NCBI GenBank assembly: GCA_021464525.1
Contig: JADRCO010000892.1
Location: forward strand, 1 to 24,906
Direction of reading: 5' to 3'
DNA from: Rhizophagus sp. LPA8_4_AMF
Taxonomy: Eukaryota > Glomeromycota > Glomeromycetes > Glomerales > Glomeraceae
Length of the DNA stretch: 24,906 nt
Made by a program: the position numbers and the translations under genes. Below, one piece after another: positions 16,753-24,530 of the stretch. The notes below the pieces were generated by a model that was not told the DNA's origin, ran no database searches, and saw nothing but the letters and a program-made list of their open reading frames with translations. Within the stretch, counting starts at the first letter, position 1, and each line of letters opens with the position of its first letter.

Positions 16753-17012
16753 ATGAAAGGTAATAATGCAAAATAATGTATATTTAAATTTGTTATATTA
16801 TTTACAAATAGAATAACAGCTGGTCAAATATATCATAGTGACTAATTTATTTTGAACATTACGCGTTGTGAACATTGTGAATGCATGATTTCCGCATATG
16901 AATTTAATTTACTTGCTTACCGATTTATGGATGCAAAATTCAGACAAAATTCAAGCAAACCAAAAAAGGTTTATGAAATCAAGTCTCTTTTAATTCCTGA
17001 ATAAAAAATTTG
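16753..17012 (+). repeat. Diverged direct repeat, copy B
   Basis: Partner of 13664-13950. It runs from ATGAAAGGTAATAATGCAAA to CCTGAATAAAAAATTTG. By eye identity is roughly 70% with small indels. No reading frame is present. Confidence 0.65.
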
Positions 17013-17067
17013 TTTATTTATTTGAAAAGGTTAAGTAAACTACAAAAATTATTTATTAATTGCACCG

Positions 17068-17193
17068 ATGGCCACTCCTAGAGATTATCATTGCAAACAT
17101 TGCAAAGTAAATTTGCTTTCAATTTTTATATATGTTGTGCGTCGGAACAAATTAACAGTTGACGCACAACGTATATTTTCTATTTTTCATTAA
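17068..17193 (+). CDS. Tiny ORF starting MATPRDYHCKHCK, likely a first-exon remnant
   Basis: The 41-codon frame has a good start context (CACCGATGG). It opens with MATPRDYHCKHCK, in which a CxxC pair after a short lead resembles the first half of a zinc finger. Immediately after comes AAAGTAAAT, which fits a splice donor, so these 13 residues may be the first exon of a lost zinc-finger gene; a 3' AACAG at 17154-17158 could end a 49-nt intron. The rest of the frame overlaps a perfect inverted repeat and does not look like protein. No downstream exon was identified. Confidence 0.25.
   Translation: MATPRDYHCKHCKVNLLSIFIYVVRRNKLTVDAQRIFSIFH
17134..17170. repeat. Perfect 10-bp inverted repeat GTTGTGCGTC/GACGCACAAC
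   Basis: The arms pair perfectly around a 17-base loop. With one mismatch they extend outwards through TATAT/GTATA to about 15 bp per arm, followed by A/T-rich pairing. It is a good candidate for a folded RNA or a small TIR relic. Confidence 0.7.
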
Positions 17194-17854
17194 AAAATAT
17201 TTAATAATGAAAGAAAATTATAATTATTGAAGCAAGTTAAATTTTGAAGTGAAAATTTTTTGATTTTCGTTGTATATGTTTGGAGTGCTCTGTTTTATAA
17301 ATGATGCAATGATAAAAACTGAAACTGGAAAGTTAATTATAATATTATTCATACAAAAATTTGATGTTTTTAGTTAGTTGATTGTAAATATTTTAATATC
17401 CCAAAAGAAATGACTCATTTGTTCATATCTATGAAATTTATTATCAATAAATTCTATAACTTTTCTTTTTTGTTTAACTGCAAATATTTGTTAACAATTA
17501 TATATTTATAAACATGAATTTTAAGTCTGAATAAATTTATTATAAAAGAAACGATTGAAAGAGAGTTTAGGTTTGGATCAGTGGATCACGTACGTAAAGG
17601 TGTAAGACAAATATATTTAATTATTAGACATTGCTAGCAAGTGAACCAGCATTAGCAAATATGAACGAGCAGAGTTTCATGACATTTTTAATTCTGCTCA
17701 AAATTCTATCCTAATTCTGGTAAGATTGACAATCATTAGCGGTAATATTTAGCAATACTCAGTTAGAATTAATTAATAATTTTGAATAGTCAAAATTTGA
17801 TTATTGCTTCAAAGTCTTCTATTGACTAATTTGTATTTATTGAGTAATACGAAT

Positions 17855-18364
17855 ACCAGTGGTGTGAGGTCAACGTCATGTGTGGTGTATTGCATAAAAT
17901 TTTACGAGTATGATTTGTAAGGACCAAGTGATGCTAGTCAGTACGATAGTCAGTTTTAACATCCACAGATATAAAGAATATATGTATATATATAAATTTA
18001 TTATTAAAATAGATAGGTTTTTCTTAATAAAGTGATAACTTTTATTATAAAAAGATGTCATCCATAGAGATTAACAAATATACTCTAAGGCGTAAATATG
18101 GAGGCAATTTATTATTTACAGTGGTATATGCATTTATAACTATAATAAAAATTTCATAAAATAAATAAATAAATAAAATATGTATCTATGAAGTTCTTGT
18201 AAAAAAAACAATTATATATAAAATTAAAATAAAGCATACAATCCATACATCACACGCTTCAAATGTTAATACATATATAAATAAACAAAGATAATTCTCA
18301 ATTTCTCATACACATCTCATTTTTGGTCATACACCACACATGTGGACAATCATACACCACTGGT
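17855..18364. mobile_element. TIR element, about 510 bp
   Basis: The left end ACCAGTGGTGTGAGGTCAAC, then GTCATGTGTGGTGTAT, matches the reverse complement of the right end, ACCAGTGGTGTATGATTGTC then CACATGTGTGGTGTATG, with a small indel. The interior is AT-rich and non-coding. No convincing target duplication is seen. The CAGTGG start is compatible with hAT-like ends but does not prove it. Confidence 0.6.
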
Positions 18365-18634
18365 TTTCATCTTACCATATTTAATTGAATTCAATACATA
18401 ACAAATAATATGTCTACTGCAATTTACTGTTTTCTATTTACTTATATTATACTATATATCTATGGGGCGTAGCTAGGACTTAACTGTTAAGGCAAATCAA
18501 TAATAAATCAGGTGATCTACTGCCGAGATTTTCACTAGAAACATCAAATGTGTCCATTCTATTAAAAAAAGGGTGTGTTTTTATTTGTCATTAATTAAAT
18601 TTTTTTTTTTAAAAAAAAAGAAAATATTGAGCTA
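18365..18634. other. Intergenic between two TIR elements
   Basis: It contains a T11-A9 tract at 18600-18619. No gene is seen. Confidence 0.4.
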
Positions 18635-18642
18635 TTTCTATC

Positions 18643-19169
18643 TAGGGAATTGAGTCGATTAAGCCAAAATCGACTTTGATCGACCGAGTCGAGTAACTCG
18701 ACTAAGGATTTTGTGTATCGAGTACTCGAAAAATTTTAATCGATCATATAATACTCGAATTAAAAATCGACCAATATATTAATCATGTTTTAATGAAAAT
18801 CGATTAAAATAAATGTGAGTAAGATTCTAATATAGCATCTTTTTCACCTAATGATTTAAACAGAAGTTTTATTGATGCACAAATAATAAGTCATTTTTAC
18901 TGATAAGTTACTGGAAATAGCTGATAGAAACTTGTAATAATAATAAATAAACAATACAACAGGTACGAATTTATATCTTTTATATTATTTTATAAATAGT
19001 CGATTAATTATTCGAGTAATTGTTCGATTATTATTAGATCGAGTACAATCCTACCAATCCCTCGATTACTGAAATCAAGTAATTTTTTTGGTCGATTTTG
19101 GTCGATCATGCTCAAAAATTTATGACCAATTAATCGAACAATGATTTTTATCGTCGACTCAATTCCCTA
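18643..19169. mobile_element. hAT-type MITE (527 bp) with perfect 8-bp target duplication
   Basis: The ends are TAGGGAATTGAGTCGA and TCGACTCAATTCCCTA, perfect 16-bp inverted repeats. The eight bases outside both ends are TTTCTATC (18635-18642 and 19170-19177), an exact duplication diagnostic of hAT-type insertion. The interior is non-coding and packed with TCGA-containing motifs (ATCGAC, GTCGAT, ATCGAG, CTCGA), concentrated toward both ends. The ends differ from those of the CAGGGACGATG family, so this is a separate family. Confidence 0.9.
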
Positions 19170-19177
19170 TTTCTATC

Positions 19178-20991
19178 ATCAAGTGGTTTGGTAAGCTTTA
19201 AAAGGATGCATACGGATCGATCAATTAGTTCACTCTGTTTAGTAGAATTTGTAAGCTTTTTACTTTATTGTTATTGTTATTATTGGAGAAATTTTTTTAG
19301 CTTGCTTTTAACTCAGAAAGGAATACCCAGAAAATATATTATTAAAGTTTGGACTGCACCACAAATCGATGCTAAATTGGGGTAAGGGTGAAACCCGCTT
19401 TAAAACTAATCTTCATGTTAACGTTAATGTTATTCATCGCCTCCCACATCTTTTTGACCAATACTAACTATTAACATTAACGCTCGATAACATTAACCCA
19501 TTGCCCACCTACCAGGCATCCGATCCATTAATAGTATTTTATATATATGTATTTTTATTTGTCAAAAGGAAAATTTTAAAATAATGCTAGAGACTGCGGA
19601 TTCTAGTAAGTAGTCGTGATTTTTCCATCCTCCTTTTTTTTTTTGATTACTAATACTAATATTTTTTTAAAAAAAATTTCTTTTCTTACTAATAATTTTT
19701 TTTTTAAAAAAAAAAGAAAGCAATTTTTCGATCAGAGATCTGCATATGATACCAAAGTGGCCGAATCAGCAGATACAGGATTTTAACGATTACTAATCAA
19801 ATTTTTTTAATTTTTTTTTTTTAAAAAAAATCTACGATATTTTTGTCATTCTAAACAACTGTATATGTGATTATTCATGTGTATCGTACATGTGATAATT
19901 TTGGCTGGGCGGATATCAGATATGTATATCAGATATAATATTGGTAAAATTAAGAAGATCGGAATTTAACCAAAATTGATTGTAGTTAGCAAACAATTTA
20001 TTAACAAATCTCTATTATTTTATGAAACAAAAATAAAATACAGAATAATCATTAATTAAAATGATAATATATGATTTATGACGATAAATGATTTTTTTTT
20101 ATTATTTGTAGTAAGTCAAATAAATTTTTTATTTATTTAAAAATTGGAATAAATTTTGGGTCGTACAGTCAATGATTGATTAACATAAATTTTTTATCAC
20201 GAAGAAATAAAAAAATCGTTTAATTAATAAAATAAACAACATTAATGTCTTCATCTATAACAATTTTATAGCAAATTAAATCTAATGATTAGATGGGTTT
20301 ATTAATGGTTTAGCATATTATATTATTGAAACCTTCAATTGTAGATTTATTATTGATATAGCAGATAGATACTCATCAAACAATACAAGTTAAATTTAAT
20401 AAATTAATTTAAATAATGTTTTTCCAAAACATCAAATATTTTCATAACTTCTGATTATAATTAAATTTTACTATTTGTTAAAATTAAAATTCTCTGCTAA
20501 AGAATAAATTTCATTTTATAGCAAAGTTTTAATAACAATTTTAAAAGGCATGCATAAGATCAAAAACAATTTATTTATTGTACAGGAGAAATTGAAGCAG
20601 TATAACTACAATAAGACATAAATGACTAATTATGTAGAAATATAAATTCATAAAATGGAAATAACTCTAGCACATTGATCGTAGACTTTGAATGTAAACC
20701 AATATGGATCTACGACATTTGGCTGAAATGATCGACATTGTGCAATCATATGATTATTATTGATTTTTTCTGCGCAATTCCGAAAGACTTACACATTAGG
20801 CCATTTAAATTTACAGTTCTATTGAAATAATATGATAAAGAAATGCGTGTTACCAAACTAAAAAGTAACTTATGAGGGAGAACCCATTTATAACTTGAAA
20901 TGGTCTTATTGACTTAATAACTTATTAAATTTTTAGGAATTACTACTATCTTTATTATCTTATTAATTATATGATTTATTTATTTTATTTA
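19178..20991. other. Long intergenic stretch, no supported gene
   Basis: A 65-codon frame at 19188 has no recognisable motif. A stem-loop joins CGTTAATGTTA (19422-19432) with TAACATTAACG (19472-19482). T-run/A-run tracts lie at 19662-19676, 19696-19715 and 19811-19830. No N-lobe of the kinase pseudogene was found upstream of 20992. Otherwise featureless AT-rich DNA. Confidence 0.45.
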
Positions 20992-21470
20992 GATAATGAA
21001 AATATTGTGAATCCTGATTCCAACTATTTGTTTGTTTTAAATTATGCGGATATTGATATGTTGGCAAATTATTTAAAGATAATTTCAATATATTAATTTA
21101 GGATACAAAATAGAAGTTTACCATTCAAGTTGCTGATGCAGTTTCGTATTTGCATCGAACAAATACTATTCATCATGAACTTGCAAGTATTTTTAAATTA
21201 GAATTCAGATAATATATCATCGGAACAAAATCAAATTTGAAGATATTATTAAATATGGTAATATAAATTCAAATTTATTATTAATTTTCAAAAAATGTTG
21301 GCAACTAATATAATCCAGATGTTAGACCAGATATGGAGCAAACTTAAAATTAATTAATCTGGATACAAATGAATTCTTATTAATGATTTGTTATTATTAT
21401 ATAAAGGTCTATTCGATAAGGAATGAATGAAAAAGATTGTATTCAATTAATTAAACAATATTTGAATTAA
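20992..21470 (+). pseudogene. Tyrosine-kinase-like protein kinase, decayed C-terminal part
   Basis: It begins just after a likely splice acceptor (TTATTTAG at 20991). Segments in changing phases read SNYLFVLNYADIDMLANYLK (hinge and following helix of a kinase) and QVADAVSYLHRTNTIHHEL (helix and catalytic loop, where the usual HRDLH has become HHELA, losing the catalytic Asp). After a gap where the activation segment should be come KCWQ, NPDVRPDMEQ (the conserved subdomain XI Arg) and LKLINLDTNEF, then a tail KDCIQLIKQYLN with stop at 21468. This order and wording match the TKL-type kinases that are very numerous in Rhizophagus. Multiple frameshifts, stops and an internal deletion make it non-functional. 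Confidence 0.75.
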
Positions 21471-21912
21471 AAAACAAAAGCGAAAATGAAATACTCAATT
21501 ATACAACAAGTTTGATTTTATTATTACTATAAAAAGATAATTTTTATCTAAGTATCTATTAGTTTAATAAATGCAATAGTTATCTCATGGGGAACTGTGG
21601 ATATCATTGATTTTCACGGCTGCGGCGTGAAATCATGATATTCCTCCGTGAAATAAATGATTTTTATTTAACATCCATTTTTACAATATTTATAAATCAT
21701 TATAGTTATAATAAAAATCATTCTACTACATTTAAAAATGTGAAATTCATTCATATGACAATATGACATGATGACGATGTAATGTTAAAGATAGACTAAT
21801 CCTTATCCTTCGTTAAAAGAGACTTGGGTAATTGATCCGATGATCAGGATCCATATGCATATGATTGTACTAACTCTCACTCTTTCAACAGCATAAAAAA
21901 AATAAAATAGCG
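21471..21912. other. Intergenic, contains one hairpin
   Basis: It holds the hairpin at 21601-21641 and no coding signal. Confidence 0.4.
21601..21641. repeat. Hairpin ATATCAT-GATTT-CACG around a G/C loop
   Basis: ATATCATTGATTTTCACG pairs with CGTGAAATCATGATAT, with two bulged bases and a GC-rich loop. CGTGAAAT recurs just downstream at about 21646. Confidence 0.55.
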
Positions 21913-22004
21913 TTTCGGGCAAAACTCAAAAAAGGAAATTATAACAATGTACTTGGTTATTAGTAATTATCGTTATCATTTCCTTTTTTGGGTATCGCCC
22001 GATA
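21913..22004. repeat. Inverted repeat upstream of the Cys-rich secreted protein
   Basis: The left arm (21913-21945) contains CGGGC then CAAAAAAGGAAATTATAAC. The right arm, reverse-complemented (22004-21972), contains CGGGC then CCAAAAAAGGAAATGATAAC. The arms are about 33 bp with a 26-base loop. The structure ends about 10 bp before the TATA-like run and about 105 bp before the ATG. A similar single arm lies at 712-748. Confidence 0.75.
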
Positions 22005-22013
22005 CTAAAGAAA

Positions 22014-22025
22014 TATATATATATA
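22014..22025 (+). promoter_or_regulatory. TATA-like run of the Cys-rich secreted protein gene
   Basis: TATATATATATA about 85-95 bp before the ATG at 22110, followed by a C/T-rich leader (ACTCTTTACTCCACACTCAT), the usual layout of a strong fungal core promoter. Confidence 0.5.
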
Positions 22026-22109
22026 CTCTTTACTCCACACTCATCGTTTATCACACACAAAAAAAAATTCTTTACTCACATTCTAGACTCTGATTCTTCT
22101 GTATTCAAT

Positions 22110-22955
22110 ATGCAATTCCTTTTAAATTTGATTTTCTACCTTGGAGCCTCAGCCTTAGCCTGGACCACTGTCCAAGCTCGTTTACGACCGTCCCATGACA
22201 TTGTAAAGCGTGAGCTAGGTCACTTTGAAGAACGCTACATTAACACCTTGAACTACAAGCTATACAACGAGACCGTTAAGTTAATCGGTTACAAGAAAAT
22301 CAAGATCTTACCTGAGGAAATCAACATGTTTGAAGACCATTACTTTACAAACTATGAAGAGCTTCAGAAATATAGTTTTCATTTCTATGACCAGGCTTCG
22401 ATGGAGCTCCGCATTTACTTCCCAGTTGCTGGTGCACTAATTGAGCATAAAGGATCCATGATTGAAGCTAACGAACTTGGTGAATTTGAAATCGAAGATG
22501 TTGATGGCAATTACGCAGTGCTTGGTCGGAAACAAACAGATTACGTCCATGGCATTCACGGCAACATCATCAAAGACGGCGTCATCTACCTCGCAGACAA
22601 GGCCTATCCAACACACCAAATTGGCAAAGTTTTCGTGTACGATTTGGGTTACAAGAACCTTGACCATGACCACGATCACTCTCACGATCACTCTCACTCC
22701 AAGCGCACTGACAAGGGCTGTGTTGCAAACCATGGAGGAAAGAATTGCAGCGACATGTACAATATTCATAATGGGCGGTGTCCGGAGAATCCAAAAACAT
22801 GCATGGATTATAATGGGCCTCATACGGATTGCAAGAAGGAGAATAGGAAAAAATATTTTGTTGGAAGTGATTGCTCTGTGTCTGTTTCGATGGGACACTG
22901 CTGGAGTGAGGTTGAAACTTATGTGGCAAATGAGGTGAAGCATATTTTTGACTAA
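22110..22955 (+). CDS. Secreted protein with His/Asp linker and Cys-rich tail (281 aa)
   Basis: I do not recognise the family. A signal peptide spans residues 1-23 (LLNLIFYLGASALAWTTVQA core, cleavage likely after QA/QAR). KR sites at 33-34 and 198-199 fit Kex2 cleavage. Residues 35-184 form a cysteine-free domain with a sequon at N53. Residues 185-197, DHDHDHSHDHSHS, are a likely metal-binding linker. The tail 200-281 holds all seven cysteines (204, 213, 224, 231, 241, 255, 264), so one would remain unpaired or link to a partner. Processing at 199 would free an 82-residue Cys-rich peptide. Codon use is more GC-rich than in neighbouring genes, suggesting good expression or a different origin. 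It is single-exon, has a TATA run upstream and an AATAAA 18 bases past the stop. Frames on both strands inside it are shadows. Likely location is the cell wall, the outside or the host interface; activity is unknown. Confidence 0.85.
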   Translation: MQFLLNLIFYLGASALAWTTVQARLRPSHDIVKRELGHFEERYINTLNYKLYNETVKLIGYKKIKILPEEINMFEDHYFTNYEELQKYSFHFYDQASMELRIYFPVAGALIEHKGSMIEANELGEFEIEDVDGNYAVLGRKQTDYVHGIHGNIIKDGVIYLADKAYPTHQIGKVFVYDLGYKNLDHDHDHSHDHSHSKRTDKGCVANHGGKNCSDMYNIHNGRCPENPKTCMDYNGPHTDCKKENRKKYFVGSDCSVSVSMGHCWSEVETYVANEVKHIFD

Positions 22956-22972
22956 TAATATTAATTTTGATC

Positions 22973-22978
22973 AATAAA
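22973..22978 (+). terminator. AATAAA polyadenylation signal
   Basis: A canonical AATAAA begins 18 bases after the stop of the secreted protein gene, followed by a T-rich stretch. Confidence 0.5.
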
Positions 22979-23033
22979 AATTCTTGATTTTTGTATCTGT
23001 TCTTAAGTATTATCTAATATCTGTCATTGCGCA

Positions 23034-23093
23034 TTCGCCTTAAATGAAACCTATCATATTTTATCAAAATATGTACTGTAGCCTGTAGGCGAA
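23034..23093. repeat. Nested stem-loop downstream of the secreted gene
   Basis: The outer stem TTCGCCT/AGGCGAA encloses a perfect inner stem, CATATTTT-ATC-AAAATATG (23055-23073). It may be a small foldback relic. Confidence 0.6.
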
Positions 23094-23873
23094 CGGGTAA
23101 TAATTATATAATATTTAGAATAAAATATATTATCTTACTCAGAAATAAAATTAAAGTTTTTTTAACAAATTCTAAGTCTTTTTTTTTTTTTATAAAAAAA
23201 AACTATTTTAAAAAGAACTCGCTTCTGATGATCTAAATTTATAATTAATTAACTATAGTGGCGCTGTAAGGAAAATGAGACCTTGGGAATTTAAGTCTAT
23301 ATCTTATTTGATCAATGGTATATATTTCGAAATTAAATTTGATTACTTATCATATTTGTTTTCAGATTTATTTTCAGTGTTACTGCTAAGTCCGGCAAGT
23401 TATAAACTTAAATTACCGAGCCTCATTTGGCAGATATATAGTTTTGTTCCTGGTAGGCTCTAGAAGTGAAAAAGTATAAAAGTAACACGTCTGACTAAAA
23501 TATACAAATTAAAATACAATTTCGAAAGAACACATTTACTGCATACAAATTATGACCATTTTGAAACACCACTATCCGTTTCATTTTTCATAGCCGGCCT
23601 CTTTATTCATGTAATATTACATGAAAGTGTAATAAAGGTTCTTTGAATTTTTCGTTATTATTCTTAAAAAAAATCTAGGTTATCTTAAAAACATACAAAA
23701 AATAAATTACACGACGCGATCGTTTTAAGTAATAAAGCCGCATTACTCGTTATTGCTAAGAAAAATAAGAATCATATGATCGTGAGAAAACTATCTACTT
23801 TTTGCCAAGTAGAATTTTTTATTAATTAATATAATGGTAGCGTGACACGCAAAGAATAAATACAAATGTGGTG
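23094..23873. other. Intergenic, no supported gene
   Basis: A 62-codon frame at 23275 has no motif or promoter. A T-run/A-run tract lies near 23178-23203 and a perfect palindrome at 23606-23625. Nothing else is visible. Confidence 0.4.
23606..23625. repeat. Perfect 20-bp palindrome
   Basis: TTCATGTAATATTACATGAA is fully self-complementary, with weaker outer pairing (TTTA/TAAA) beyond it. Confidence 0.8.
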
Positions 23874-24185
23874 CAGGGACGATAGTTACATATAAAGTAA
23901 ATTTGTGTGTGATTTAAGCTAATTTTGTATTATGTTGTGAACCTACTTTGAGATATTTTTATGTGATAACTTCGTATAACTTATTAGAATAAACTAAACT
24001 ATAAATTATACCGAATGATTTCCTCGTTACTAAATAGTGAATGCCATACGTGTAAATTATACGCAAATTTATATAAATGATCAAATTTTGCGAATTATGT
24101 GGCAGTTAATGTAAATTTGATATTTATCCCAAAAATTTTGTGACTTTTGTGATTTATTGTAAAGCACCATAAATCATCGTCCCTG
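23874..24185. mobile_element. hAT-type MITE, copy 2 (312 bp), perfect 8-bp duplication
   Basis: The ends CAGGGACGAT and ATCGTCCCTG are the same as those of the element at 11970-12358. ATGTGGTG stands directly outside both ends (23866-23873 and 24186-24193), an exact 8-bp target duplication. The interior is non-coding, with TATGTGATAAC and TTGTGATTTA echoing the TCACATAA motifs of copy 1, but is otherwise very different. Confidence 0.92.
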
Positions 24186-24285
24186 ATGTGGTGAAGTAAC
24201 CCACTCTGGTACATGACTTCTAGTCTTCTACTCTAATATTTATCCATTTTACTTTTTCGATAATTCCTGCGATTTGATCTGGCTA

Positions 24286-24530
24286 TCAAACACCCACTTG
24301 GTTTTGCCCAAACAAGTCCTTGATAGGCTCCATTAAGTCGTCATGGGTCAATATAGCCTTATTGGTTAGTAATGGAGAAGGTGACGGTAAATCTAACAAT
24401 ACAATCACTTTTTCTCACTGTTAATATCAGAGCTTGACGAAAATAGCTTGATTATTACCCAATTCACAGCAGATGATACTACTTTATGTCTTCGTGCAAT
24501 TGTGTAAACCTGCCCACGATACTGTATTTA
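24286..24530 (-). pseudogene. Unknown gene fragment, one frameshift
   Basis: On the minus strand one phase reads IQYRGQVYTIARRHKVVSSA then VNWVIIKLFSSSSDIN to a TGA. The next phase continues VIVLLDLPSPSPLLTNKAIL then THDDLMEPIKDLFGQNQVGV to a TGA at 24286-24288. The style carries over the break, so a single-base indel near a run of A is likely. I do not recognise the family. The local base composition is more balanced than in neighbouring DNA, supporting former coding use. No start codon or promoter was identified. Confidence 0.4.

Larger units (their letters stand above)
17013..17854. other. Intergenic with one tiny ORF and a hairpin
   Basis: Apart from the 41-codon frame at 17068 and its hairpin, a short plus-strand stretch near 17655-17750 reads SKYERAEFHDIFNSAQN in one phase and may be a tiny gene fragment. 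No other feature is visible. Confidence 0.35.

Noticed and set aside
17876..18061. 61-codon minus-strand frame
   Set aside because: It overlaps the left end of the TIR element 17855-18364 and is composed of AT-driven codons only.
19188..19385. 65-codon frame ending KYIIKVWTAPQIDAKLG
   Set aside because: The last 20 residues look somewhat protein-like, but no motif, promoter or neighbouring exon supports a gene; the first part is low-complexity.
22437..22974. Long open frames on both strands overlapping the secreted-protein gene
   Set aside because: They lie inside the 281-codon frame, have no signal peptide or domain pattern, and exist because that gene is less AT-rich. They are shadows.
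23034..23093. Possible tRNA or intrinsic terminator
   Set aside because: No cloverleaf, anticodon arm or T-loop consensus is present, and bacterial-type terminators do not apply to a fungal nuclear gene.
23275..23463. 62-codon hydrophobic frame
   Set aside because: No recognisable family, no start context and no neighbouring signal; chance is the simpler explanation.
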